Notes under the pieces: generated by a model | Databases searched by the model: none | What the model was told of the DNA's origin: nothing | Seen by the model: the letters and a program-made list of their open reading frames with translations, nothing else | From: Agarilytica sp045430305 | GTDB taxonomy: Bacteria > Pseudomonadota > Gammaproteobacteria > Pseudomonadales > Cellvibrionaceae | Length of the DNA: 64,000 bases | NCBI GenBank assembly: GCA_045430305.1 | Contig: JAILXW010000002.1 | Location: 1-64,000, forward strand | Direction of reading: 5' to 3' | Shown here: piece after piece, positions 49,368 to 58,508 of the stretch | How positions within the stretch are numbered: position 1 is the stretch's first letter | Layout: every line of letters begins with the position of its first letter | Position numbers and translations under genes: made by a program

Positions 49368-51830
49368 CTACCTCTCTAGCACTAAGGATTCAGCCTCAAA
49401 CGCTTTATAGTTCATATTGTTATTGGGTTTATGGATAAAGAAGCCTTGGAAATAGCGAATATCCATATCCCAAAAGTGCGCAAAGGTATTTGCGTCTTCT
49501 ACTAGGCCCGCAATAATTTCACCTTGTTCGCCCATCGCTTTGCGTACCGAAGCGATACGTTTACGGGTATCGGTGATACTGCTATTACCTGATGTTAAGC
49601 TTGGATCCAGTTTCACGAAGTCTATATTTTTAAGCTTCTCAATAGCATTAACACTACGATCGTTGGCTTGGCAGTGCTCTATGATAAAACCACAACCAGC
49701 AGTATCGATCGCCTTGATAATGGATTTAGCTTGTTGCACGTTTGCGAGCAGCGCCGGTTCACTTATGGAAAAATAAATTCGGTTGTTACCGCGTAAGCGG
49801 GTGTTGCTACAAATATTGAATATAAAGGGAAGTAAGCGTTCTACTTGTTTCAAGTTGGGCGTTAATTTTATTACGATTGAAAATTCCGCGGCACCACGGC
49901 CACTTGTAGTTTCTAATGATCGAAACGCATTTTCAATAACCCACCGATCTAAGTGATATGAGCCGTCGTTAAGCGCGTCATCAACATAGGGTAGAAAACG
50001 TTCTGGCGAATGAATGTTGCCATCGGCATCAACCAGGCGAACCAAAGCTTCAAAGATTTGTTCGTCGCCATCGGGGCGCACAATAGATTGAAATGCCAGT
50101 TGATAAGAATGCGTTTTAATTGCATCAAAAATTTCTTCTGATGGAGCGTCTGAATGCTGGTGTGTGGCTGCCCAATGTATTTGGTCGCCACCGCCATTGC
50201 TGGCAGAAATGTTGGCGGTTTCTATAAGCTGAATAATTTCTTCAAAATTGGTTGGCAGTGTGCCATCTAGTTTTACAACACCTAAGCTCAGGCTTAAATA
50301 GTTCTTCGGCGCATCGGCGAGAAAATCTCGCGTTTTAAAGGACTCTCGAAAGTGCTTAAAAAGCACCTCGGCGTCTTCCTTTTTTTCGTCATCTACCATT
50401 AGCAAATATGAGTGTTCACCAAAAGTACAACCGTGACCATTAATCTTTGGGTGGCGAGAAAAGTAATTCTCTATTTTGTCTTCCATGCGCATCAACGCTA
50501 GGCTACCGTAGTTTTCTTTGATGACAGGGATGTTATCTATGGTTGCGAGTATTAAGTAATGGTTCTTGTCGATATTTTCTTTGAATAGGCGATCTTCTAA
50601 AGAATCTTGTAGGCTGCTAAGAAAGTAGTCGCGATTCTCTAAGTGCTCACCACTGTTACGTTTACTGACCTTTTCGAAATTATCCGTTACCTTGCGCGAT
50701 TTGGCTGTGATCTCATTTAGTGTGTCAGTAAGTAGGTCAATATCTACGGGCTTTTCTAAAAATGCGTTGCCGAATATATTCATTAATCCACGGCGTTGCA
50801 TTGCTTCTTCTGCGGCAGACATGAACACAATCGGGATTTTCATATAGCGTGGGTCACCGCGCAAAATTTCTGCAACCTCTAAGCCATTGCAGCCGGGCAT
50901 GGTGTAGTCGAGTGTTATCACGTGCGGTTTAAATTCGTCAACGATTTCTAAAACGGTGATCGGGTCGTTCACTGATTTTACAATAAAGCCTTCTTCGCCA
51001 AGTGCAGTTTCATAGTATTCGGTGAGCATGGGGTCGTCGTCTACTACAAGAACGCGCATGCGTGCTTCGCTGCGTTTAGAAAGTATATGGCGTACTTTAT
51101 CGAGAAGCTCATTTTCATCGAGTGGCTTCGTTAGGTAAGCTTTAATGCCAGCTCGTAAGGCAATTAATCGTGTGGCTAAATCGGCTTGTTCTGACAGCAT
51201 GATTACTGGAACATCGATCGGGTTGTTACTTAAGAAATCTTCAACTGAAATGGCGCTGGCCAAGGGGCAGTTGGGTAATAGTAAGTCGACCAATACTATG
51301 TCGTATTGGTGTTCTATCATGGCTTCTTTTAGAGGGGTTGGGTCGTTGAATATATCAACCGCGTAATTTGCTTCTTCAAGCAAAAATTTAATATTGAGTG
51401 CTGATGCTTCTTCATTATCAAGTAAGCCCACGCGGGCGACTGCATTCTGTCTTGAATCTTCCGTTGCAGCGTGTGTATGTAGGGTAATGACGTTATCTGG
51501 TTTCAATGAAAAGATTTGGCTTTTGATGGTGTCCATTTGTTTTACAACAAGTTTTTGATCGTTGGAATCCAACTTTCCTTTGTTGAGTACCCATCGTAGC
51601 CTTAATACTAGTTCTTTTGCGCCGTCACAAACGTTTCCAAGTGCGTGGCTATCAGCCACATTCGCCATTTCTTGGGTTTCGTTTATTAGTGTTTGTAAGC
51701 CTGCAATATCTAACTTGCCTTGCGTGCTGCGGTTCCATGATGCGTAAAGAATTTGGTATAACTGTTCCAGGTTGTTAATCAGCTGCGCACGTTCTTTCTC
51801 TGGTAGGGTTTCAAGAGAAGTGCTAGACAT
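49368..51830 (-). CDS. Double-REC protein with degenerate GGDEF and EAL domains
   Basis: 820 residues from ATG 51830 (AGGAA 7 nt upstream). An N-terminal helical, HPt-like region of about 120 residues is followed by two REC domains: about 150-265 (Asp in 'V-L-V-D-L-L-L-P') and 275-395 (Asp in 'I-T-L-D-Y-T-M-P-G-C-N-G'). The GGDEF domain's active loop is 'F-G-E-H-S-Y-L-L-M', so it is inactive. In the EAL domain 'E-A-L-V-R-L' survives, but the metal-binding Asn and the 'D-F-G' loop are changed ('E-H-C-Q-A-N-D-R'), so phosphodiesterase activity is unlikely; it may bind c-di-GMP without cleaving it (FimX-like behaviour). It lies about 230 nt upstream of the other regulator, in the same orientation. 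Confidence 0.88.
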   Translation of the reverse strand: MSSTSLETLPEKERAQLINNLEQLYQILYASWNRSTQGKLDIAGLQTLINETQEMANVADSHALGNVCDGAKELVLRLRWVLNKGKLDSNDQKLVVKQMDTIKSQIFSLKPDNVITLHTHAATEDSRQNAVARVGLLDNEEASALNIKFLLEEANYAVDIFNDPTPLKEAMIEHQYDIVLVDLLLPNCPLASAISVEDFLSNNPIDVPVIMLSEQADLATRLIALRAGIKAYLTKPLDENELLDKVRHILSKRSEARMRVLVVDDDPMLTEYYETALGEEGFIVKSVNDPITVLEIVDEFKPHVITLDYTMPGCNGLEVAEILRGDPRYMKIPIVFMSAAEEAMQRRGLMNIFGNAFLEKPVDIDLLTDTLNEITAKSRKVTDNFEKVSKRNSGEHLENRDYFLSSLQDSLEDRLFKENIDKNHYLILATIDNIPVIKENYGSLALMRMEDKIENYFSRHPKINGHGCTFGEHSYLLMVDDEKKEDAEVLFKHFRESFKTRDFLADAPKNYLSLSLGVVKLDGTLPTNFEEIIQLIETANISASNGGGDQIHWAATHQHSDAPSEEIFDAIKTHSYQLAFQSIVRPDGDEQIFEALVRLVDADGNIHSPERFLPYVDDALNDGSYHLDRWVIENAFRSLETTSGRGAAEFSIVIKLTPNLKQVERLLPFIFNICSNTRLRGNNRIYFSISEPALLANVQQAKSIIKAIDTAGCGFIIEHCQANDRSVNAIEKLKNIDFVKLDPSLTSGNSSITDTRKRIASVRKAMGEQGEIIAGLVEDANTFAHFWDMDIRYFQGFFIHKPNNNMNYKAFEAESLVLER

Positions 51831-52044
51831 AATGGGTTCCTGTGAGTGCTGTATTGACGAATAGCTCGGTGCCGTGTGGCGCATTTTTCAACTAAGTAAA
51901 TCCATTATAGGGCGGTAGGCGCGCTATTCAACATCGAGTTGATCGATATTTAGACTTATTGGCGATATTAAGGACCCTTTTTCAGTACCAAAAAACGATA
52001 TATTCGTTTTCAGGTTGCTTAAATTGCCCTCGAGACCTTTAGAT

Positions 52045-52491
52045 ATGACTGACCAAGCCCACTTTCGCCGTCTTGAGCGAATGTACGACGCCAGCCCCAT
52101 CAATGGCTATTTCCTTCCTAAGCTTAAAGTAGACGAGGGCTATGCGACCATCGATATGACAGTAGAACCGAAATTTTTCCACTCTGCCAATGCAGTGCAC
52201 GGTGCGGTGTATTTCAAATTACTTGACGATGCGGCTTGGTTTGCCGCCAACTCTCTGGAGACCGAAGTGTTCATGCTGACCAACGCCTTTACGACCTACA
52301 TTACTCGACCGATCAACCACGGGGTGATGACAGCCGTAGGGGAAGTGCTGCACGCTGGGCGTACCCAAATTATTGCCGAATCGGTGATTTTTGATGAGGA
52401 CGAAGAAGAGATTGCTCGTGCGAATGGTATTTTTATGCGTAGCACTATGAAGTTGAGTGATACTGAAGGGTACGGAAAAGAAACGCCCTGA
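52045..52491 (+). CDS. PaaI-type hotdog thioesterase
   Basis: 148 residues from ATG 52045; an alternative TTG 30 nt upstream extends the N-terminus without conserved sequence. The hotdog fold is shown by 'F-F-H-S-A-N-A-V-H-G-A-V-Y-F-K-L-L-D-D-A-A-W' (the 'H-G-G-x-x-x-x-L-x-D' position, with Asp as candidate catalytic residue) and 'A-F-T-T-Y-I-T-R-P'. These enzymes hydrolyse acyl-CoA thioesters, often aromatic or short-chain. The substrate is unknown. Divergent from the double-REC gene, convergent with the TonB receptor gene. Confidence 0.88.
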   Translation: MTDQAHFRRLERMYDASPINGYFLPKLKVDEGYATIDMTVEPKFFHSANAVHGAVYFKLLDDAAWFAANSLETEVFMLTNAFTTYITRPINHGVMTAVGEVLHAGRTQIIAESVIFDEDEEEIARANGIFMRSTMKLSDTEGYGKETP

Positions 52492-52507
52492 GCAGGTTTT
52501 CTGCTCA
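52489..52507. terminator. Weak hairpin between convergent genes
   Basis: TGAGCAG and CTGCTCA form a 7-bp stem with loop GTTTT, overlapping the thioesterase stop codon. It has no strong T-run on either strand; possible weak bidirectional terminator. Confidence 0.4.
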
Positions 52508-52537
52508 AGGCGAAATCAAACGAGTCGCGATGCGCGG

Positions 52538-55057
52538 CTAAAAGTGAGTGCTAACTCCGAGCGTAAAGCCTCGCCCTGGTAATGGCGCTAGCTCTTTCAA
52601 GAAAGAAACATGTGGGCGAGCTTCTTCGTCGGTTAGGTTTCTACCTTTTAGGAATACTTTCCATTCGCTGTCGGCGAAGTTGAAGCGGTAGCTGATGTTT
52701 GCATCTACCAGCATGTACCCTTCACTTTCTTCTTCAAACTCGGCAACGTCTGTTTGATCGTCGTACCAGTTCACGCGTAAATTGGCGCTCCAGCTGCTGC
52801 TTTCGTAGCCGAAGCTTGAGCCGATACGCATAGGTGGAATACGGGGAAGGTGGCCGCCATCGATTTCTGCACTGATCAAGTCTCCATATACACCTAGAAC
52901 ATAATGCTTCGCGAAGTGGTGTTGGAGCTCGGCTTCTAAGCCATGCAGTGTGGCGTCGTCTTGGAAGAATTTGTATACCGGGAGTTCTATGTGCTCCTCT
53001 TCACCTTCCTCTCCGCCTTCATGCGCGTGTGCTTCAACTTCAGCAACGATACCTGTATCAGCTTGGTATACATAGTTGCTCACTTGGTTGTAAAACATCG
53101 TGACGCTTGCGGTAGTGTCGCCTTCGAATAAGCGCCAGGTTATGTCGAGGTTATTGGAAACTTCTTTTTCTATATCACCGCCACGTTCCACTTCGTATTC
53201 TCCCTCTTCTTCACCTTCCTCTATTACATATGCAAGGCCGATATCAAAGGTGCGGGTCGCGATATGCTGGCCAGCAGAAAACATTTCTTGGTGACTGGGC
53301 GCTCGTTCGGAGCGGCTTAGTGACGCGGCAACCGATTGGCCTTGAGTAAAGCGCCATACACTACCAAAAGAAAAAGAGAGGCTTGTGAAGTCTTGATCGG
53401 GTACTTCAATTTCGTGGTGTGCTTCTTCTTCCTCCTCCTCTTCATGGGGAGCAAGTTCGACTTCCACGTGATCATTGACTTGGTAGTTAGATGTTTCAAC
53501 TCGAGCGCCAGCTTGGAGGTTGATGTCACCGAAGTTACGCTCTTCAACGACAAAAAATGCTAAGTTGGAACTGTCGTTTGATGGGGTAAAAGCTTCTTCC
53601 CCATCGGCGGCATAATCAGTTTGAGAATAGTGCAGGCCAAGCACACCATGCCAAGCCTCGATGTTCTCATGTTGTAGGGCAACTTTGTGTTCCATGGTTT
53701 CGTTGCTAAAAACGGTACCGGTTTCGCCGTTTTCAAACTCAGTGTGCTCATAATCACTCAGGGTGCCGCGATAGCGGATCGCTGAAATACCTTCAAAAGG
53801 CGAATGCCATTCAGCCGCCGCTTGGAATCGAGTAAGTTCTGCATCGATCTCGACGACCTCTTCCTCTTTTTCATGCGCTTCGGGTTCAGGGCTGGGTACT
53901 GGCGTAGGGCTTGGGCCTGGTTCGTCGTTGTGGGCTTCTTCATGGGCATGGCCTGGCACGCCGTAGCGGTTCTCCATGTGCTCAACCGAGATACCTGCGT
54001 AGCCCCAATCGCCAATTAACGAGCTGCCGATGGTAATACCCTGATTGTCGATACCGCTGTTTTCGAGAGTGCCTTGTTCGTCTTCGTGTTCCTCGTGCTC
54101 TTCTTCAGACTCTTCTTCCTCGTCATGGTGGGCTTCAGCAAAACCAGGAATGTCTATATCGTCGCTTTTACGGCTGAAGGCGTCCAAATAGAATGCGGTC
54201 GAACCCGCGCTCGCGATAAAATTGACCCTGCCGTATTCTTCTTCCGCGACGGTGCCGAGGCTGGTTTTAGCTTCACCTTCGAAACCACTTTCAGGCATAG
54301 CGCTAGGAATGCGTTGGTCAACAACGTTGACCACACCACCAATTGCACCACTGCCGAACTGGAGTGTGGCTGGGCCACGAATGACTTCGATTTGGCTAGC
54401 AGATGACGATTCTGTCGCCACGTTGTGGTCACCACCGACTCGGGATGCGTCTCCTACATCCATACCATTTTGCAAAATTTTAACCCGAGGCCCGTCTGTG
54501 CCGCGGATCACTGGGCTACTCGAGCCGGGGCCAAAGTATGCGCTGTGCACCCCGGGCATATTGGCGAGGCTTTCACCTAGCGTTGGCGCTTGTTGGTTTT
54601 CAAGTGCATCACCTTCGAGTACAGAAACCGGTATTGTTGATTCTAAAACCGACGAACGAAGAGGGTTTGCCGTTACGATCACGTTCTCAACGCGGGTGAA
54701 GCGAAGTTGAAAGTCAGCTTGTACGGATTCGCTTACGCTTTCTATTTCGCGGTCGCCGTGAATGTGGTGAGGCGAATACACGTGAATATGCACGTGATCG
54801 GCGTCAAAATTTTTGATGTTATATTGGCCGTTCGAATCCGTGAATACCTGAAGATTAGAGCCTTCGATGTGAACTCTGGCCCCTTCTACAGCGTTGCCGC
54901 CTGTGTCTGTCACGGTGCCGTTGATATCGATTGCATGCGCGAATGGGCTGGTGAATAAAATACTGGCTAGGCTGATTTTTACCCCAAGACGGGTATACAT
55001 GTTTTTGATGCCTCGTGTGTTCACACGAGGGGTATTAAATGCCTTTGATGCAGACAT
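52538..55057 (-). CDS. ZnuD-like TonB-dependent receptor with Glu/His-rich loops
   Basis: 839 residues from ATG 55057, with AGGAG 7 nt upstream (a TTG eight codons earlier is worse). Signal peptide, an N-terminal CarboxypepD_reg-like module ('I-N-G-T-V-T-D-T-G-G-N-A-V-E-G-A'), then a plug with 'E-N-V-I-V-T-A-N-P' and 'P-G-V-H-S-A-Y-F-G-P-G-S-S-S-P-V-I-R-G' and a 22-strand barrel ending in Phe. Several surface loops are packed with His, Glu and Asp clusters, including poly-Glu runs, and one Pro-rich stretch. His/acidic loops of this kind are typical of ZnuD-type zinc receptors. It probably imports Zn or a related metal using TonB energy. The gene just upstream encodes a small His-rich secreted protein. 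Confidence 0.85.
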   Translation of the reverse strand: MSASKAFNTPRVNTRGIKNMYTRLGVKISLASILFTSPFAHAIDINGTVTDTGGNAVEGARVHIEGSNLQVFTDSNGQYNIKNFDADHVHIHVYSPHHIHGDREIESVSESVQADFQLRFTRVENVIVTANPLRSSVLESTIPVSVLEGDALENQQAPTLGESLANMPGVHSAYFGPGSSSPVIRGTDGPRVKILQNGMDVGDASRVGGDHNVATESSSASQIEVIRGPATLQFGSGAIGGVVNVVDQRIPSAMPESGFEGEAKTSLGTVAEEEYGRVNFIASAGSTAFYLDAFSRKSDDIDIPGFAEAHHDEEEESEEEHEEHEDEQGTLENSGIDNQGITIGSSLIGDWGYAGISVEHMENRYGVPGHAHEEAHNDEPGPSPTPVPSPEPEAHEKEEEVVEIDAELTRFQAAAEWHSPFEGISAIRYRGTLSDYEHTEFENGETGTVFSNETMEHKVALQHENIEAWHGVLGLHYSQTDYAADGEEAFTPSNDSSNLAFFVVEERNFGDINLQAGARVETSNYQVNDHVEVELAPHEEEEEEEAHHEIEVPDQDFTSLSFSFGSVWRFTQGQSVAASLSRSERAPSHQEMFSAGQHIATRTFDIGLAYVIEEGEEEGEYEVERGGDIEKEVSNNLDITWRLFEGDTTASVTMFYNQVSNYVYQADTGIVAEVEAHAHEGGEEGEEEHIELPVYKFFQDDATLHGLEAELQHHFAKHYVLGVYGDLISAEIDGGHLPRIPPMRIGSSFGYESSSWSANLRVNWYDDQTDVAEFEEESEGYMLVDANISYRFNFADSEWKVFLKGRNLTDEEARPHVSFLKELAPLPGRGFTLGVSTHF

Positions 55058-55089
55058 GGTTGTACTCCTGGTAAATCCCAAATATTGCT

Positions 55090-55116
55090 CATAGACGCAA
55101 CTTGAGCGCGTCTATG
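55090..55116 (-). repeat. Hairpin between the small His-rich gene and the TonB receptor
   Basis: CATAGACGC (55090-55098) and GCGTCTATG (55108-55116) form a perfect 9-bp stem with a 9-nt loop, after the stop of the small gene and before the receptor's Shine-Dalgarno. There is no U-run, so it is more likely a processing or partial-termination element, or an operator-like palindrome, than a strong terminator. Confidence 0.55.
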
Positions 55117-55136
55117 AAAATTGTGTTTGTTTAGGG

Positions 55137-55421
55137 TTAGGAGTAGGTAGGCGGTGCACGAGAAGAGAAGAGTGTATAGCTATTACGCGGGTAAACCGCC
55201 TGTTCGAGAATGGCCGGTTGTGCTTGGAATAGGGTAAATACAGGAGCCAGAGCTGCGAATTCGGCGGCCGAAGCGTCGCTGGTTTTTGATAATAAATAGA
55301 CACTACAAATCTTGCCGTCGTGCTCATGCGAGGCAAAATCGTGCTCGGCCATGTGCCCAAATGAAAGCGCTTGGGTGAGCACAAAGCAGGCAATAAGCGA
55401 TGTGATGAGGTGTCTATTCAT
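55137..55421 (-). CDS. Small secreted His-rich protein upstream of the metal receptor
   Basis: 94 residues. Signal peptide about residues 1-20 (Arg3, hydrophobic Leu/Ile core), then 'G-H-M-A-E-H-D-F-A-S-H-E-H-D-G-K-I-C' carries four His plus Asp, Glu and one Cys within 18 residues, a likely metal-binding site. The remainder is Ala-rich and helical. The family resembles small secreted proteins found upstream of ZnuD-like receptors, but I cannot name it with certainty. It lies 80 nt upstream of the receptor in the same orientation, with a hairpin between, suggesting co-expression; a Zur site would be expected, but I found none by eye. Confidence 0.75.
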   Translation of the reverse strand: MNRHLITSLIACFVLTQALSFGHMAEHDFASHEHDGKICSVYLLSKTSDASAAEFAALAPVFTLFQAQPAILEQAVYPRNSYTLFSSRAPPTYS

Positions 55422-55595
55422 GCCAACAGGTTAAAAAGTATTTCCTATAACGGGCGGGGTCAAACAAGAGTATATAGCCAGTTCTGACCAATTTAGGGCT
55501 GGGAGTGTATCCCATTTTTTTCACCGGTCAAGTGAACTATTCCCCTCTGCATAGCTTGCCACAGTGCTTTCAGTTAGAATCTCTACCCGTTTTAT

Positions 55596-55643
55596 ATGAA
55601 TGCCTATAATTTTTATAAGCCCTGTTTTAGTAGCCTTTTATGA
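55596..55643 (+). CDS. Possible short leader peptide overlapping the trpEG start
   Basis: A 15-codon frame, Met-Asn-Ala-Tyr-Asn-Phe-Tyr-Lys-Pro-Cys-Phe-Ser-Ser-Leu-Leu, whose stop overlaps the anthranilate synthase ATG as ATGA. It is rich in aromatic residues (two Tyr, two Phe) but has no Trp and no clear Shine-Dalgarno. The gene downstream also lacks a Shine-Dalgarno, so translational coupling is possible. It could equally be chance. Confidence 0.3.
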   Translation: MNAYNFYKPCFSSLL

Positions 55644-57784
55644 GCAAAGCCGATACCTACACAACGCGCAGCGGCCTCGAGATCAGACGCCAAAGAGTCG
55701 AGGTTGATTACGACCAAGAAATCGAACGCATCGCCGACCAGCTCGACACGCATCTAGGGTGCTTGTTGTCTTCAAGTTACGAATACCCCAACCGCTACAA
55801 GCGTTGGGATCTTGGCTTGGTTGACCCAATGCTCATGATCGTGTCGTGTGGTTATGATTTAAAAATCACTGCCTTAAATGCTCGCGGGGAACTCATTCTA
55901 GGTGTTATCGCCGGCGCGCTAGAATCGCAAGACTATATTGCGGATTTTTCTAAAACAAATGAAGTGATCGACATTCGCATCGCAAAAACAAAAAAGCGCT
56001 TTGCAGAAGAAGAGCGCAGTAAGCAGCCTTCTGTGTTTAGTGTGGTGCGCACCATTCGCGATTTATTTGCTAGCGACGAAGACGAAGATTTTGGTTTATA
56101 TGGTGCTTTTGGTTACGATCTAGCTTTTCAATTTGAAGCGATAGAATTTTCATTAGAACGCGCAGAAGATCAGCGTGATATGGTTTTATTTTTACCCGAT
56201 GCGGTATTTTTGCGTGACCACGAAAGGCTAGAAGCATTTTATTATCAGTACGATTTTGTGATTAATGGTGTAGATTCTGCGACCTTACCACGTGAAGGAA
56301 AAGAAACCGCCTTCGTGCCTAAACAAACCGTAGAAAAAGAAAGCGATCACAAACGTGGAGAATATGCAGAACTTGTAAAAGTTGCACAAGAAGCGTTTAA
56401 GCGTGGCGATTTATTTGAAACCGTACCAGGGCAAACCTTTTTCTTCCCGTGTAAAGACCAACCCTCAAAAATTTTTAATCGTCTCAAAAATGCCAACCCA
56501 TCACCCTATGGGTTTTATATGAACTTGGGTGATCAAGAATACTTGGTTGGCGCCTCGCCAGAAATGTTTGTGCGTGTAAACGGTGATGTGATTGAGACTT
56601 GCCCTATATCGGGAACTATCGCGCGTGGTGAAGATGCATTAGGCGATGCAGAGCAAATTCGAGAACTTTTAAACTCTGAAAAAGATCTCAGTGAACTCAC
56701 CATGTGTACCGATGTAGACCGCAACGATAAATCGCGTATTTGCGTTCCCGGTAGTATTGAAGTGATTGGGCGTCGCCAAATTGAATTATATTCAAAATTG
56801 ATTCACACCGTTGATCACGTCACCGGAAAGTTACGTCAAGGCTTCGATGCCTTAGATGCATTTTTAAGCCACACCTGGGCGGTTACCGTAACCGGTGCAC
56901 CAAAGTTGTGGGCCATGCAATTTATAGAAAATCACGAAAAATCACCGCGCCGCTGGTACGGTGGTGCGGTAGGGCGCCTAACCTTTGACGGCAATATTAA
57001 TACCGGCCTTACTTTACGCACGGTGCGTATTCATAAAGGTGTGGCTGAAGTGCGTGCGGGTGCAACACTTTTATACGATTCAATACCTGAAGCGGAAGAA
57101 GACGAAACGCGCTTAAAAGCCAGTGCAATGATTCAGGCCATTACACAGGATTCAAGCAAGGTAAACCAAGAAGAAACACTTGAGTTAAATGCCGGTGCTG
57201 GTAAACACGTATTGATGGTCGACCATCAAGACAGTTTCGTAAATACGCTAGCAGATTATTTTCGTCAATGTGGTGCGAAAGTTACCACCATGCGTTGCGG
57301 GTTTTCGATAGAAGAATTGAAAGCGTTAAACCCAGACCTTGTCGTGCTTTCCCCTGGCCCTGGCAGCCCGAAAGACTTTAAATTAAAAGACACTATCGAC
57401 ATGGCGAAGGGCTTAAACCTGCCCATGTTTGGCGTGTGCTTAGGCCTGCAAGGCATCGTTGAATATTTTGGCGGTAGCCTTGGTGTGCTCGACACGCCGC
57501 AACATGGAAAGCCAGCAGAAATTGGCGTCAGTAATGTTAGTGAAGGCGTGTTTAAGAATTTACCGAAGAGCCTCGTGGTAGGGCGTTACCATTCGCTTCA
57601 TGCAGATAAATCTACTTTCCCTAAAGACTTAGAGGTTACTGCAGAAACGAAAGATGGCATCGTGATGGGCGTACAGCACAAAACGCTCCCTATCTCTGCA
57701 GTGCAATTTCATCCTGAATCAATCATGAGCCTACAAGGGCAGGCTGGGTTGCGATTGATTAATAATGTTTTGGGTTTCGCTTAG
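55640..57784 (+). CDS. trpEG: Fused anthranilate synthase (TrpE-TrpG)
   Basis: 714 residues in a single chain. The N-terminal chorismate-binding domain (to about 500) shows 'T-C-P-I-S-G-T-I-A-R-G', 'D-V-D-R-N-D-K', 'T-V-T-G-A-P-K' and 'W-Y-G-G-A-V-G'. The C-terminal class I glutamine amidotransferase (about 515-714) has nucleophile Cys in 'F-G-V-C-L-G-L-Q-G' and His/Glu in 'Q-F-H-P-E-S'. It makes anthranilate from chorismate and glutamine, the first step to tryptophan. The fused form is typical of alphaproteobacteria (Rhizobium TrpEG) and is unusual in gammaproteobacteria, where TrpE and TrpG are normally separate. No other trp gene is nearby. Phenazine-type PhzE has the same fusion but different residues; TrpEG is preferred. 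Confidence 0.9.
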   Translation: MSKADTYTTRSGLEIRRQRVEVDYDQEIERIADQLDTHLGCLLSSSYEYPNRYKRWDLGLVDPMLMIVSCGYDLKITALNARGELILGVIAGALESQDYIADFSKTNEVIDIRIAKTKKRFAEEERSKQPSVFSVVRTIRDLFASDEDEDFGLYGAFGYDLAFQFEAIEFSLERAEDQRDMVLFLPDAVFLRDHERLEAFYYQYDFVINGVDSATLPREGKETAFVPKQTVEKESDHKRGEYAELVKVAQEAFKRGDLFETVPGQTFFFPCKDQPSKIFNRLKNANPSPYGFYMNLGDQEYLVGASPEMFVRVNGDVIETCPISGTIARGEDALGDAEQIRELLNSEKDLSELTMCTDVDRNDKSRICVPGSIEVIGRRQIELYSKLIHTVDHVTGKLRQGFDALDAFLSHTWAVTVTGAPKLWAMQFIENHEKSPRRWYGGAVGRLTFDGNINTGLTLRTVRIHKGVAEVRAGATLLYDSIPEAEEDETRLKASAMIQAITQDSSKVNQEETLELNAGAGKHVLMVDHQDSFVNTLADYFRQCGAKVTTMRCGFSIEELKALNPDLVVLSPGPGSPKDFKLKDTIDMAKGLNLPMFGVCLGLQGIVEYFGGSLGVLDTPQHGKPAEIGVSNVSEGVFKNLPKSLVVGRYHSLHADKSTFPKDLEVTAETKDGIVMGVQHKTLPISAVQFHPESIMSLQGQAGLRLINNVLGFA

Positions 57785-57831
57785 TTTCAACAGGCTTTTG
57801 GGGTGCTGCCTTTAAAAGGAAAAATATATAC

Positions 57832-58461
57832 ATGAAAATAATTACTTTGTTTATCTCGGCTTTATGGCTTAGTGGTTGTGCTGTCGGCGTGAAGCACGAC
57901 TATGAAGTGGCGCGGGTTAACCTAGGTTTCGAGTCCAACGCTACAGTTAACGTGGCGACGCTTGATCACCGGCCGTATGTTCGTTCTGGTGATAAGTCGG
58001 AGACCTTCGTAGGATTATCAAGAGGAGGATTAGGAAACCCATTCGATATTAATACTAGGTCTGGGGAGTCATTGGCTGATGATATATCTGATTCAATTGT
58101 GGGGTCTTTAAATGGCAGCGGCATGAGAGCCAAAAAAGTTTTGCTTAAACCATCACAGTCTCTAGAGAGCGCCTTTGAAATACTTCCGTTTGACACTGCG
58201 CATCGATCATTACTTTTTCAACTTATTGAGTGGAAAGGCGATTCGATGGCGAATATTGCTTTTCTCTATGATTTCGAGGTTTATGTTTTAAATGAGAAGG
58301 GTGAAACGCTTGTTAAAAAACACTATAAAGCGAGAGAAAAGCTAGGGAGTGCGGACCCGTTTAATCCGGGCGGCGGGGGCCATATCCATGATCGCTTTAG
58401 GCAGTTGATTTCTGAATTATTTTCCAATAAAGAAATTAAAAGCACTTTAGTTAAGGAGTAA
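57832..58461 (+). CDS. Lipoprotein of unknown function
   Basis: 209 residues, lipobox Leu-Ser-Gly-Cys (Cys16). The mature part has mixed alpha/beta character with 'R-S-L-L-F-Q-L-I-E-W-K-G-D' and a Gly-rich turn 'N-P-G-G-G-G-H' near residue 180. Its layout resembles lipoproteins of the type that pair two strands around a Trp-Lys-Gly-Asp turn, but I cannot assign a family. AGGA lies about 12 nt before the ATG. 48 nt after trpEG, so possibly co-transcribed by read-through. Confidence 0.75.
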   Translation: MKIITLFISALWLSGCAVGVKHDYEVARVNLGFESNATVNVATLDHRPYVRSGDKSETFVGLSRGGLGNPFDINTRSGESLADDISDSIVGSLNGSGMRAKKVLLKPSQSLESAFEILPFDTAHRSLLFQLIEWKGDSMANIAFLYDFEVYVLNEKGETLVKKHYKAREKLGSADPFNPGGGGHIHDRFRQLISELFSNKEIKSTLVKE

Positions 58462-58508
58462 GCGCGAAGCGATAGAGGCGGGTAGCGCAGCAACTAACGG
58501 GGTTTGTC

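Noticed and set aside
55422..55639. Zur box upstream of the small His-rich gene
   Set aside because: No palindrome close to the gammaproteobacterial Zur consensus was found, so metal regulation remains an inference only.
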